Positions 17,519-26,147 of a DNA stretch of 64,000 bases are shown here, one piece after another. How positions within the stretch are numbered: position 1 is the first letter of the stretch; each line of letters starts with the position of its first letter. The notes below the pieces were generated by a model. It was not told where the DNA came from. It made no database searches and was given only the letters and a program-made list of their open reading frames with translations. Origin of the DNA: Pseudomonas sp. CHM02. Its GTDB lineage: Bacteria > Pseudomonadota > Gammaproteobacteria > Pseudomonadales > Pseudomonadaceae. The position numbers and the translations under genes were made by a program. The stretch lies in NCBI RefSeq assembly GCF_000612585.1, contig NZ_JFCA01000031.1:1-64000 (forward strand). The letters run 5' to 3'.

Positions 17519-17661
17519 GTCTTCAATTCCTACGGTCATCGCGGCTGAGCACTACGTAAGCATTCCTGCTTTCACAGCTGACTAAAGATAAGTCCTGTCG
17601 AGCCTCATCCTGCCAGGCAACAAGCTAAAGATTCCTTTTTAAATAAAGCGAATCACTGCCC

Positions 17662-18327
17662 ATGCACAAGATTGCCTACGCACTGCTGCTCTCTGTCTTT
17701 GCTACCGCCTACGCCCAGGCAGAAAGCTGGTACGGATCAGCCAAATTCAACAACGCTCGCCAGAACCTCTCCAGCTCACTGCTCACCAGCCCTCGCGTGA
17801 CTGAACGGGTGGACGCGCCGGATAGCAGCAAGTCATTCGTGGCCTCTTTCGCCGCTGGTTATGCCTTTGAGAATGGCTGGCGCATGGAGGGGGAATACAC
17901 AATGCCGAACAACTCGACATTCAAATCCTACTGGGCCCCCTTCAATGCCAACGTCAACAGCCTGCATGTCCAGAGCCAACGCTTGATGCTCAATGGCTAT
18001 AAAGACATCCCTATAAACCAGTGGTTGTCGTTTTACGGTATGGCCGGTGTGGGTGTCGCTCGCATTGAAGCCGAAGGCTATCAAACCAACGAGACCCGTC
18101 GCTTTGCCAATAATCGCCAACACAACTTTGCCTACAGTGTAGGCATGGGGCTGGAAGCCAAGGTCAGTGAGCAAATCACACTGGGGGCTGGTTATCGTTA
18201 CATCGCCATGGGCGATATTGAAACCGGCTACAACACCTTCGCAAACCGGGTGAACGCGCGGGATGAGCAGCTCAAGGGCAAACTCAAGGAACAAAATGTG
18301 TTCCTGGAAGCGCGCTACACCTTCTAA
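17662..18327 (+). CDS. Outer-membrane beta-barrel protein (Opa/OmpA-like barrel)
   Basis: This 221-residue protein has a short signal peptide (MHKIAYALLLSVFATAYA, cleavage near AQA-E). The mature part has eight or so amphipathic strands ending in EARYTF, with an aromatic C-terminus suited to outer-membrane insertion. The spacing of strands and loops resembles small eight-strand barrels of the opacity/OmpW-like superfamily. No enzyme motif is visible. It is transcribed alone and ends in a terminator much like that of the preceding gene. A host-interaction or permeability role is possible but not shown. Confidence 0.7.
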   Translation: MHKIAYALLLSVFATAYAQAESWYGSAKFNNARQNLSSSLLTSPRVTERVDAPDSSKSFVASFAAGYAFENGWRMEGEYTMPNNSTFKSYWAPFNANVNSLHVQSQRLMLNGYKDIPINQWLSFYGMAGVGVARIEAEGYQTNETRRFANNRQHNFAYSVGMGLEAKVSEQITLGAGYRYIAMGDIETGYNTFANRVNARDEQLKGKLKEQNVFLEARYTF

Positions 18328-18339
18328 AGCCCGGTAGAG

Positions 18340-18367
18340 AATGCCGCTGTTGAAGCGGCATTTTTTT
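18340..18367 (+). terminator. Rho-independent terminator after the barrel gene
   Basis: AATGCCGCT and AGCGGCATT form a nine-base-pair stem with a five-base loop and a run of seven T residues. The stem sequence is the same as that of the terminator at 17486-17518. Confidence 0.9.
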
Positions 18368-18486
18368 GCCCGGTCGGTGACGATTCATTCACAGACGACA
18401 GGCTATATTCAGTCAAGCCGTGCAACCATGCCGGTACTGATACCTCGCCTACTCATCGCCAATCTGAAACGGATGCCTTCGTCGTC

Positions 18487-19629
18487 ATGAGCCAACAGCC
18501 CTTCCTGCCGTTCTCCAAACCCACCATTGATGAAGCCACCATCTCGGCGGTCGGCGATGTACTGCGCTCAGGCTGGATCACCAGCGGGCCGAAAGTGCAG
18601 GCATTCGAAGCTCAGTTGTCGGAATACTTTGGCGGCCGGCCGGTGCGCACCTTCAACTCGGGGACCTGCACCATGGAGATTGCCTTGCGCATTGCCGGCA
18701 TCGGGCCGGGCGATGAGGTCATCACCACACCGATCTCCTGGGTGGCCACGGCCAACGTGATCCTGGAAGTCGGCGCCACGCCGGTGTTTGCCGATATCGA
18801 CCCGATCACCCGCAACATCGACCTGGCTCAGGTGGAAGCCGCGATTACCCCGCGCACCAAGGCGATCATCCCGGTTTACCTGGCCGGCCTGCCACTGGAT
18901 ATGCCGATGCTGTATGCACTGGCGAACAAGTACAACCTGCGCATCGTCGAGGACGCTGCCCAGGCGCTGGGTTCCAGCTGGGATGGCGAGCGTATCGGCG
19001 CCACGGGGGATTTTGTCTCGTTCAGCTTCCAGGCCAACAAGAACATCACCTCTTCCGAGGGCGGTTGCCTGGTCTTGAACAACGCAGAAGAAGCGCGGCT
19101 GGCAGAAAAATATCGCCTGCAAGGCGTTACGCGTACCGGTTTCGACGGCTTGGACGTGGATGTGCTGGGCGGCAAATTCAACATGACCGACATCGCCGCC
19201 GCCATTGGCCTGGGGCAATTTGCCCATATCGAGAAGATCACCGCTCATCGCCAGAACCTGGCGCGGCACTACTTCAAATGTTTTGGCAGTGACTTTGAAG
19301 CGCAATACGGCGCGCAACTGCCGCCGGACGACTTCGAAAACAGCAACTGGCACCTGTTCCAGCTGGTGTTGCCGGAGCGCCAGGACGGCCTGCCCGCCCG
19401 CGCCACCTTCATGGAGCAGATGCAGGCCCACGGCGTCGGCATTGGCTATCACTACCCGCCGATCCACCTGCTGAGCCTTTATCGGGCACAGGGGTTCAAG
19501 GAAGGCATGTTCCCGGTGGCGGAGAGAGTTGGACGTTTGATCGTGTCGTTGCCGATGTTCACGGCGATGACAGAGGCGGATGTGGAGCGGTCGGTGGCCG
19601 CGGTCAAAGCGGTCCTGAAAGCCCGCTAA
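18487..19629 (+). CDS. DegT/DnrJ/EryC1/StrS-family aminotransferase
   Basis: This 380-residue PLP enzyme belongs to the sugar aminotransferase family (ArnB/DegT). The PLP-binding lysine is K185 in SFQANKNITSSEGG, and D156 in RIVEDAAQALG would hold the pyridine nitrogen. The NSGT and PISWVATAN motifs (about 57-90) are typical. These enzymes aminate nucleotide-linked keto-sugars for lipid A, O-antigen or secondary metabolites. Unusually, no glycosyltransferase or nucleotide-sugar gene is near; the neighbours are a barrel protein and gcvH. The substrate is therefore unknown. The sequence looks complete. Confidence 0.85.
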   Translation: MSQQPFLPFSKPTIDEATISAVGDVLRSGWITSGPKVQAFEAQLSEYFGGRPVRTFNSGTCTMEIALRIAGIGPGDEVITTPISWVATANVILEVGATPVFADIDPITRNIDLAQVEAAITPRTKAIIPVYLAGLPLDMPMLYALANKYNLRIVEDAAQALGSSWDGERIGATGDFVSFSFQANKNITSSEGGCLVLNNAEEARLAEKYRLQGVTRTGFDGLDVDVLGGKFNMTDIAAAIGLGQFAHIEKITAHRQNLARHYFKCFGSDFEAQYGAQLPPDDFENSNWHLFQLVLPERQDGLPARATFMEQMQAHGVGIGYHYPPIHLLSLYRAQGFKEGMFPVAERVGRLIVSLPMFTAMTEADVERSVAAVKAVLKAR

Positions 19630-19640
19630 CCACAATCGAC

Positions 19641-19727
19641 TGTGGGAGCTGGCTTGCCTGCGATTGCATCACCTGGATATCACTGATACACCGAGGTGCC
19701 CGCATCGCAGGCAAGCCAGCTCCCACA
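19641..19727. repeat. REP doublet between aminotransferase gene and gcvH
   Basis: Arms TGTGGGAGCTGGCTTGCCTG (19641 onward) and its inverse ending at 19727 enclose about 40 bases. It lies between two convergent genes and may act as a shared 3' hairpin. Confidence 0.85.
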
Positions 19728-19751
19728 TTGTTTCCGTTCCAGCTTTGGCGT

Positions 19752-20135
19752 TTACTCGCCGATGGCGGCTTTGTAGCCGGCAGCATCCAGCAGGTTTTCC
19801 AGGTCAGCCGGGTTGCTTGGCTTGAGCTTGAAGATCCACGCGCCGTAAGGGTCGGAGTTCAGCAGCTCTGGTTCGCCGCTCAAGGCTTCGTTCACCGCGA
19901 TGACTTCGCCAGCAATCGGCGAATAGATATCCGAAGCGGCTTTCACCGACTCAACCACACCCGCCTGGTCCGCCGCGGCAAATACGTTGCCCACTTCAGT
20001 CAGCTCAACAAACACCACATCACCCAACGCTTCCTGAGCATGGTCGGAAATACCGACGGTCACGGTGCCGTCAGCTTCCAGGCGCGCCCATTCGTGGCTT
20101 TCGGCAAAACGCAGGTCGGCAGGGATATCGCTCAT
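19752..20135 (-). CDS. gcvH: Glycine cleavage system H protein
   Basis: This 127-residue lipoyl carrier protein shuttles the aminomethyl group between the P and T proteins of glycine cleavage. The lipoylated residue is K65 in VESVKAASDIYSP. The start at 20135 (MSDIPADLRF) fits the family; a five-residue longer frame exists. It lies downstream of gcvT with a gap of 53 bases. In P. aeruginosa gcvP follows gcvH, but here a REP doublet and a convergent aminotransferase gene come instead, so the P protein must be encoded elsewhere. Confidence 0.94.
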   Translation of the reverse strand: MSDIPADLRFAESHEWARLEADGTVTVGISDHAQEALGDVVFVELTEVGNVFAAADQAGVVESVKAASDIYSPIAGEVIAVNEALSGEPELLNSDPYGAWIFKLKPSNPADLENLLDAAGYKAAIGE

Positions 20136-20188
20136 AGTCTGTGTCCTCAAGAAGAAATGTCAGCGGCCTTCGGCCTGCCGGAAATAGG

Positions 20189-21271
20189 TTAGATCAAGGT
20201 TTTACCATGGCGCACGAAGGTCGGTTTGACCACTCGAACCGGGTACCACTTACCGCGGATTTCCACTTCGGCCCGATCGGCGGTTGCCATCGGTACACGC
20301 GCCAGGGCAATGGATTTGCTCAGCGTAGGAGAGAAACTACCACTGGTGATCTCCCCTTCGCCAATATTGGCGATACGAACCACCTGATGAGCGCGTAAAA
20401 CCCCGCGTTCTTCGAGTACCAGCCCGACCAGCTTGAACTGCACGCCGGCGGCTTTTTCCGCTTCCAGCGCGGCGCGGCCAATAAAATTACGCTCGGCGGG
20501 CTCCCAGGCGATGCTCCAGGCCATGTTCGACGCCAAGGGCGAAACATCCTGGTGGATATCCTGGCCGTACAGGTTCATGCCAGCCTCCAGGCGCAGGGTA
20601 TCGCGGGCGCCGAGGCCGATGGGTGAAATGCCAGCACCCACCAGGTCGTTGAAAAAGCCCGGGGCCTGATCGGCCGGCAAGACAATCTCCAGGCCATCTT
20701 CGCCGGTGTAACCCGTGCGCGCGATGAACCAATCGCCATCGGCCTGGCCTTCAAAGGGCTTGAGCTGGTGAATCAGGGTGCCGCGAGACTGGGTGACCAG
20801 CTCGGCAATCTTCTGCCGGGCGTGGGGACCTTGAATGGCGAGCATGGCCAACTTGGGCCGTTCATGCAGTTGCACCTGATAGTTGCCCAGTTGCGCCTGC
20901 ATCCAGGCCATGTCTTGATCGCGGGTGGCGGCATTGACCACCAGCCGATAAGCCGCCTCAGTGCGGTAGACAATCATGTCGTCCACCACGCCGCCCTTTT
21001 CGTTGAGCATGGCGCTGTACAACGCACGGCCGCAGCCGTGCAGACGTTCGACATCATTGGCCAGCAGGTGCTGGAGCCATTCCTTGGCCTGGGGGCCGGT
21101 GACATCGATCACGGTCATATGAGATACATCGAACACCCCGCAGTCACGTCGCACCTGATGGTGCTCTTCAACTTGCGAGCCGTAGTGCAAAGGCATATCC
21201 CAACCGCCAAAATCGACCATTTTCGCGCCGAGGGCGAGATGCAGGTCATACAGAGGCGTACGCTGTCCCAT
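20189..21271 (-). CDS. gcvT: Aminomethyltransferase (glycine cleavage T protein)
   Basis: This 360-residue folate-dependent enzyme moves the methylene group from the H-protein arm to tetrahydrofolate and releases ammonia. The start MGQRTPLYDLHLALGAKMVD at 21271 follows a strong AAGGAG site, so I prefer it to a longer frame by 19 residues. The motif HMTVIDVTG and the C-terminal GCV_T barrel domain are visible. It forms an operon with gcvH. I looked for a glycine riboswitch in the 150-base leader and saw no convincing one. Confidence 0.94.
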   Translation of the reverse strand: MGQRTPLYDLHLALGAKMVDFGGWDMPLHYGSQVEEHHQVRRDCGVFDVSHMTVIDVTGPQAKEWLQHLLANDVERLHGCGRALYSAMLNEKGGVVDDMIVYRTEAAYRLVVNAATRDQDMAWMQAQLGNYQVQLHERPKLAMLAIQGPHARQKIAELVTQSRGTLIHQLKPFEGQADGDWFIARTGYTGEDGLEIVLPADQAPGFFNDLVGAGISPIGLGARDTLRLEAGMNLYGQDIHQDVSPLASNMAWSIAWEPAERNFIGRAALEAEKAAGVQFKLVGLVLEERGVLRAHQVVRIANIGEGEITSGSFSPTLSKSIALARVPMATADRAEVEIRGKWYPVRVVKPTFVRHGKTLI

Positions 21272-21427
21272 GGGTTTCTCCTTCCGGGCTTGGCGAAGGT
21301 GCGCAGCGTCGCTGTTCGTGCCGGGCACCTTGAATTACAAGGCCTGCAGCCACGTCCAGCGACTCGATCCGAAAGACGGACCGCACCGAATGCCGCGCAT
21401 TGTAGCCGCAAGCCGTAGGACTGGCAC

Positions 21428-23044
21428 CTAACCGATTTGTCGGGCAGAGCGTCGAATCAGCCCGATCACGGGCAAGAGCCCCACCAGAACCAGGGTCAAC
21501 GCCGGCAAAGAAGCCCGCGCCCACTCGCCTTCGCTGGTCATTTCAAAGATCCGCACCGCCAGGGTGTCCCAACCGAATGGGCGCATCAGCAGGGTAGCCG
21601 GCATTTCCTTGAGCACATCGACGAACACCAGCAGCGCTGCGCTCAAGGTCCCCGGCAGCAATAACGGCAGATACACTTTGCAAAACAGTCGTGGGCCACT
21701 CACACCCAGACTGCGTGCAGCTTCCGGCAAGGAGGGGCGGATGCGCGCCAGGCTGTTTTCCAGCGGCCCATGGGCCACCGCCAGGAAACGCACCAAGTAC
21801 GCCAGCACCAGAGCCGACAGGCTGCCCAACAGCAACGGCTTGCCCGCACCACCGAGCCAGCCGGACAGCGGCACCACCAGTTCACGGTCCAGGTAGCTGA
21901 ACGCCAACATGATCGACACTGCCAGCACTGAACCCGGCAGGGCATAGCCGACATTGGCCAGGCTGATGCCGGAGCGGATCGCCCGTGTCGGTGCCAACCG
22001 GTTGGCGAACGCCAGCACCAACGCCACGCTGACCGTGATCAAGGCGGCAATGCCGCCCAGGTACAAGGTGTGGATGATCAGGCCGGAATAACGCTCATCC
22101 AGGTCGAAGCGCCCGCGCTGCCAGAACCAGGCGACCAGTTGCAGCATCGGGATGACAAAGGCGCAGGCGAACACCAACACACACCAGCTACTGGCCGCTG
22201 CCGCCTTGAACCCGCGCAGGTGGTACAGCGCCTTGCCCCGCGGGCGCTCATTGCTCGGTCGGCTGGCGCCCCGGGCGCGACGCTCGCCATACAGCACCAG
22301 CATCACCACCAGCAGCAACAGGCTGGCCAACTGCGCGGCGCTGGAAAGGCTGAAAAAGCCGTACCAGGTCTTGTAGATGGCGGTGGTGAACGTGTCGAAG
22401 TTGAACACCGAAACCGCACCGAAATCCGCCAGGGTTTCCATCAACGCCAGCGCGACCCCGGCACCAATCGCCGGCCGGGCCATGGGCAAGGCCACGTGCC
22501 AGAACGCCCGCCATGGCGATTGCCCAAGCACCCGCGCCGCTTCCATCAGCCCTTTGCCCTGGGCCAGGAATGCAGTGCGCGCCAGCAAGTAGACGTAGGG
22601 GTAGAACACCAGCACCAGGACAATGATCACACCGCTGGTGGAGCGCACCCGTGGCAGACGCAGCCCGGTGCCGAACCATTCGCGCAGCAGGGTTTGCACC
22701 GGGCCGGAAAAGTCCAGCAGGCCCACAAACACGAACGCCAGCACATAGGCCGGGATGGCGAAGGGCAGCATCAGTGCCCAGTCGAGCCAGCGCCGGCCAG
22801 GGAATTCGCACAGGCTGGTCAGCCAGGCCAGGCTGACACCCAGCACGGTTACGCCAACACCGACACCCAATACCAGGGTGAGGGTGTTACCCAGCAGGCG
22901 CGGCATCTGGGTTTCCCAGAGGTGCGACCAGATCTGGTTGTCGATGCTTTGCCAGGACAGCAACAGCACGCTCAGCGGCAGCAGCACCAAGGCGGCGACG
23001 GTGAAGACCGGCAGGTACCAGCGGCGTTGGGCGGGGTGGGCCAA
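21428..23044 (-). CDS. Iron(III) ABC transporter permease (FbpB-type)
   Basis: This 538-residue inner-membrane protein carries two fused BPD_transp_1 permease halves (about 1-265 and 285-538), with some twelve hydrophobic segments and a coupling motif in each half (EAARVLGQSPWRAF and EAARSLGVSGPRLF). This is the FbpB/SfuB architecture for ferric iron import. The binding-protein gene lies upstream on the same strand, separated by a 224-base repeat region. No FbpC ATPase gene is present here, so the transporter must recruit an unlinked one. Confidence 0.88.
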   Translation of the reverse strand: MAHPAQRRWYLPVFTVAALVLLPLSVLLLSWQSIDNQIWSHLWETQMPRLLGNTLTLVLGVGVGVTVLGVSLAWLTSLCEFPGRRWLDWALMLPFAIPAYVLAFVFVGLLDFSGPVQTLLREWFGTGLRLPRVRSTSGVIIVLVLVFYPYVYLLARTAFLAQGKGLMEAARVLGQSPWRAFWHVALPMARPAIGAGVALALMETLADFGAVSVFNFDTFTTAIYKTWYGFFSLSSAAQLASLLLLVVMLVLYGERRARGASRPSNERPRGKALYHLRGFKAAAASSWCVLVFACAFVIPMLQLVAWFWQRGRFDLDERYSGLIIHTLYLGGIAALITVSVALVLAFANRLAPTRAIRSGISLANVGYALPGSVLAVSIMLAFSYLDRELVVPLSGWLGGAGKPLLLGSLSALVLAYLVRFLAVAHGPLENSLARIRPSLPEAARSLGVSGPRLFCKVYLPLLLPGTLSAALLVFVDVLKEMPATLLMRPFGWDTLAVRIFEMTSEGEWARASLPALTLVLVGLLPVIGLIRRSARQIG

Positions 23045-23106
23045 GGAGAAGCTCTCAGAATAATAAAGACTTTCAAGGCGTCGCTAACCAATATGGGAGC
23101 GGGCTT

Positions 23107-23251
23107 GCTGTGGTGAGGGGGCTTGCCCCCCGACGGGTTCACCGCAGAACCATTGGGGCTGCTGCGCAGCCCAGCGCGGGGCAAGCCCGCTCACCACAGC
23201 AAACCCACTCACCACAGCAAGTCCGCTCACCACAGCAAGCCCCCTCACACA
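23107..23251. repeat. Second-class REP inverted repeat with an 18-bp tandem array
   Basis: TGCTGTGGTGAGGGGGCTTG (from 23107) and its inverse (23178-23201) form the arms of a REP-type element of a different class from the GTAGGAG type. The right arm runs into three tandem 18-base units at 23186-23203, 23204-23221 and 23222-23239 (unit like CCGCTCACCACAGCAAG) plus a partial fourth. The element separates the FbpA-type gene from the permease gene. Confidence 0.85.
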
Positions 23252-23268
23252 TTTTGACCAGTAGTGTG

Positions 23269-24273
23269 TCAGTTCCAGCCAGCCCGATCCATCAACCGAA
23301 TCGCCTCGGCCTGGCGCTTGCCCGCCACTTCCACCGGCAAGGTGTCTGCCACGAACTTGCCCCAGGTCGCCACTTCGGCCGACGGCGGTACTGCCGGGTT
23401 GGCCGGGAATTCCTGGTTCACATCGGCGAAGATCTTCTGCGCCTCAGGCGTGGTCATCCACTCCACCAGTGCCTTGGCCGCTTCCGGGTGCGGCGCGTGC
23501 TTGGTCAGGCCGATGCCCGACAGGTTCACATGCACGCCACGGTCGCCCTGGTTCGGCCAGAACAGCTTCACCGCCAGGTCTGGCTTCTGCTTGTGCAGGC
23601 GACCGTAATAATAGGTATTGACGATCCCCACGTCGCACTGCCCGGCGTTGATGGCTTCGAGCACGGCGATGTCATCGGAGAACACATCGGTAGAGAGGTT
23701 GTTGACCCAACCCTTGACGATTTCCTCGGCCTTGGCCGCACCGTGGGTTTCGATCAGGGTAGCGGTCAGCGACTGGTTGTAGACCTTTTTCGCTGTACGC
23801 AGGCACAAGCGGCCTTCCCACTGTTTGTCGGCCAGGGCTTCGTAAGTGGTGAGGTCAGCCGGTTTTACCCGGTCGGTGGAATAGGCGATGGTCCGCGCGC
23901 GCAGGCTCAAACCGGTCCAGGCATGTGCCGATGAGCGATATTGCAGGGGAATGTTCTTGTCGATCACTGCGGAGGTGAACGGTTGCAGGATGCCCATTTG
24001 CTCGGCTTGCCAGAGGTTGCCGGCGTCAACGGTGAGCAGCAGGTCGGCGGTGGCGTTTTCGCCCTCGGCCTTGATGCGCTGCATCAGCGGGGCTTCCTTG
24101 TCGGTGATGAACTTCACCTGCACGCCGGTCTTCTTGGTGTAGGCGTCGAACACCGGCTTGATCAGTTCGTCGATGCGCGAGGAGTAGACCACCACTTCGT
24201 CGGCAGCCTGCACGGTGGTGCTGCCGATCAGGGTGAATGCCAGAGCAGTCAGTAGGCGCTTGGATGCCAACAT
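23269..24273 (-). CDS. Iron(III) ABC transporter binding protein (FbpA-type)
   Basis: This 334-residue periplasmic protein has a signal peptide (MLASKRLLTALAFTLIGS, cleavage near VQA-AD) and a mature start EVVVYSSRIDELIKPVFDAY typical of FbpA/FutA. The iron-binding tyrosine pair is visible in NTYYYGRL. It would bring Fe3+ to the permease encoded next. The gene is first in the unit, and a weak palindrome at 24304-24326 lies upstream. The family call is strong; the metal preference is known for the family rather than shown here. Confidence 0.9.
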   Translation of the reverse strand: MLASKRLLTALAFTLIGSTTVQAADEVVVYSSRIDELIKPVFDAYTKKTGVQVKFITDKEAPLMQRIKAEGENATADLLLTVDAGNLWQAEQMGILQPFTSAVIDKNIPLQYRSSAHAWTGLSLRARTIAYSTDRVKPADLTTYEALADKQWEGRLCLRTAKKVYNQSLTATLIETHGAAKAEEIVKGWVNNLSTDVFSDDIAVLEAINAGQCDVGIVNTYYYGRLHKQKPDLAVKLFWPNQGDRGVHVNLSGIGLTKHAPHPEAAKALVEWMTTPEAQKIFADVNQEFPANPAVPPSAEVATWGKFVADTLPVEVAGKRQAEAIRLMDRAGWN

Positions 24274-24303
24274 GGGGGCGGTCTCTCATTTGCAAAAAGA
24301 GGG

Positions 24304-24326
24304 CAAATGATAAGGACTCACATTTG
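24304..24326. promoter_or_regulatory. Palindrome upstream of the iron-binding-protein gene
   Basis: CAAATG (24304-24309) and CATTTG (24321-24326) flank ATAAGGACTCA. It lies 31-53 bases upstream of the start codon. The left half resembles part of a Fur box (ATGATAA), but the match to the 19-base consensus is poor, so Fur control is only possible. Confidence 0.25.
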
Positions 24327-24392
24327 GTAGCGCTTGGTGGAGGCGTTACCAGATGTTGCATGACCGGGATTTGCAGTGCGGCTTATAGCCTC

Positions 24393-24417
24393 ATCGCGGA
24401 CAAGCCCAGCTCCCACA
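24393..24417. repeat. Single REP-like unit
   Basis: ATCGCGGACAAGCCCAGCTC and the following CCACA resemble one arm of the REP class at 19641-19727. No partner arm is seen, so it is a solitary or decayed copy between the ubiI-like and iron-transport genes. Confidence 0.55.
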
Positions 24418-24434
24418 GGGATCGTATTTCAATG

Positions 24435-25658
24435 TCAGGGTTTCGCAAGGTCCGGGAGATCACCGGTCAGTCCTAGAGCCTGGCGTACGAACACGGCCTT
24501 GGCTTCCGGCATCTGGTCGACCAGCTTCAGCCCGGCATTGCGCAACCAGCGCAGCGGCAGTTGATCGGCCTGGAACAGGCGTTCGAAACCCTCCATCGCC
24601 GCCATCAACGCCAGGTTGTGCGGCATGCGCCGACGCTCATAACGGCTCAGCACTTTCACATCCGCCAGGCGCTCGCCACGCTCGGTGGCCGCCAACAGCA
24701 CTTCGGCCAGCACCGCCGCATCGAGGAAACCCAGGTTCACACCCTGCCCCGCCAACGGGTGGATGACGTGGGCCGCGTCGCCGATCAACGCCAGGCCTTC
24801 AGCCACATAGCGCTTGGCGTGACGCTGACGCAATGGGACACACACGCGTGGGTCGGCGCTGATAACGTTGCCGAGCCGCCCTTCAAAGGCGCGCTCCAGT
24901 TCACCGCAGAAACGTTCATCATCCAGCGCCATCAGGCGCTCGGACTCGGCCGGCGTGGTCGACCAGACGATCGAACACCAATCCTCCTGCCCATCCCGCT
25001 CCAGCGGCAGGAACGCCAGCGGGCCGGTATCGGTAAAGCGTTGCCACGCCGTGCGCTGGTGCGGCTGGCTGCTGCGCACGCTGGTAACGATGGCGTTATG
25101 CAAGTAATCCCATTCGCGGGTCGCGGTGCCGGTCAGCCGGCGCACGGCGGAGTTGGCGCCATCGGCGGCCACCACCAGCGGCGCGCGCAGCTTGCGGCCA
25201 TCGGCCAACGTCAGCAGCCAGTCATCACCAGAGCGGCGCATCTGTTCCAGGCGTGCATTGGCCAGCAGGCCCAGGTCGCAGTCGTGCAGACGGTCGAGCA
25301 AGGCATCCTGGACCACGCGGTTCTCGACGATATGCCCAAGCACCTCGGCATGCACGCTGGCCGCCGAGAAGTGGATCTGCCCGGTGCCGCTGCCGTCCCA
25401 CACCTGCATCTCACCGTAAGGACTGGCGCGCCGCGAGACAATGCCGTCCCACACGCCCAGGCGCTCGAGAATGCGCTGGCTGGCAGCCGACAAGGCGCTC
25501 ACCCGTGGCTCGAAGGCCGCGTCGCGGTCGAACGGCTTGACGCTCAGCGGGCTGCCGTCGAGCAGCAGCACCTGCAGACCACTGCCCTGCAACGCCAGCG
25601 CCAGGGCGCTTCCGACCATTCCGGCCCCGACAATCAGCACATCTGCGCGCATGTCCAT
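24435..25658 (-). CDS. ubiI: UbiH/UbiF-family FAD monooxygenase (UbiI-like)
   Basis: This 407-residue flavoprotein hydroxylase has the Rossmann dinucleotide motif VLIVGAGMVGSALALAL at about 6-22, the second FAD motif LIGDAAHVIHPLAGQG near 275-290, and the DG motif of the family. It probably hydroxylates a ring carbon of the ubiquinone precursor; C5 (UbiI) is the likely position because ubiH lies in the same operon, but another ring position cannot be excluded. It starts three bases after the DUF4442 stop. The length and motifs are intact. Confidence 0.82.
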   Translation of the reverse strand: MDMRADVLIVGAGMVGSALALALQGSGLQVLLLDGSPLSVKPFDRDAAFEPRVSALSAASQRILERLGVWDGIVSRRASPYGEMQVWDGSGTGQIHFSAASVHAEVLGHIVENRVVQDALLDRLHDCDLGLLANARLEQMRRSGDDWLLTLADGRKLRAPLVVAADGANSAVRRLTGTATREWDYLHNAIVTSVRSSQPHQRTAWQRFTDTGPLAFLPLERDGQEDWCSIVWSTTPAESERLMALDDERFCGELERAFEGRLGNVISADPRVCVPLRQRHAKRYVAEGLALIGDAAHVIHPLAGQGVNLGFLDAAVLAEVLLAATERGERLADVKVLSRYERRRMPHNLALMAAMEGFERLFQADQLPLRWLRNAGLKLVDQMPEAKAVFVRQALGLTGDLPDLAKP

Positions 25659-25661
25659 GCT

Positions 25662-26147
25662 TTAAGCCTGTCTCACTGGCGGCTTGCGCCGCACGTAAAG
25701 GGTTTTGTCGACCCGCGCCACCAGGGTGCCGGAGCCGTCATGAATCTGCACCTTGAGGTGGGGCAGGTACTTCTCGCCACCTTCGGTGTGTCGACGGATC
25801 TCGTCCAGCAAGGCCTCGTCGATGGAAAATTCGGCATACACCGGGCCTTTGCCCGGCGAGATAAAGTCGATGCTCGCGGCCTTGTCCCACACGATGTAGT
25901 CGCGGCCCAGGTTCTCCATCAGCATCAGCATGTAGAACGGATCAACCATCGAATACAGGCTGCCGCCGAATTGCGTGCCGACATAGTTGCGGTTGTACCA
26001 GCCCAGGCCCATGCGCACTTTGACCTGACGAAAATCGGCGCTCATGTACCGCACGCTGACCCCCGCGCCCAGGTAGGGCGGATACAGAGTCATGAACCAA
26101 CGCAACAACCGCGCCTTGCCCAGGCGCTCGATCAACCACTTACGCAT
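25662..26147 (-). CDS. DUF4442 hotdog-fold protein
   Basis: This 161-residue protein matches the DUF4442/YiiD-type hotdog superfamily of thioesterase-like proteins, with YLGAGVSVRYMSADFRQVKV, the loop NRNYVGTQFGGSLYSMVDPF and a C-terminal strand VARVDKTLYVRRK. The open frame is longer, but I chose the ATG at 26147, which overlaps the ubiH stop by eight bases and implies coupling. It sits between ubiH and the ubiI-like gene, a place conserved in P. aeruginosa from memory. An acyl-thioester function linked to quinone or lipid metabolism is possible; the substrate is unknown. Confidence 0.75.
   Translation of the reverse strand: MRKWLIERLGKARLLRWFMTLYPPYLGAGVSVRYMSADFRQVKVRMGLGWYNRNYVGTQFGGSLYSMVDPFYMLMLMENLGRDYIVWDKAASIDFISPGKGPVYAEFSIDEALLDEIRRHTEGGEKYLPHLKVQIHDGSGTLVARVDKTLYVRRKPPVRQA

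Noticed and set aside
21272..21427. Glycine riboswitch upstream of gcvT
   Set aside because: The leader lacks recognisable tandem aptamer motifs on the coding strand, so I did not call one.
22070..23260. Tandem repeats as protein repeats
   Set aside because: Frames through the 18-base array give six-residue repeats, but these are a by-product of REP-derived DNA between genes.
24304..24326. Firm Fur box assignment before the iron-binding-protein gene
   Set aside because: Only half of the consensus is recognisable, so it is listed only as a weak palindrome.
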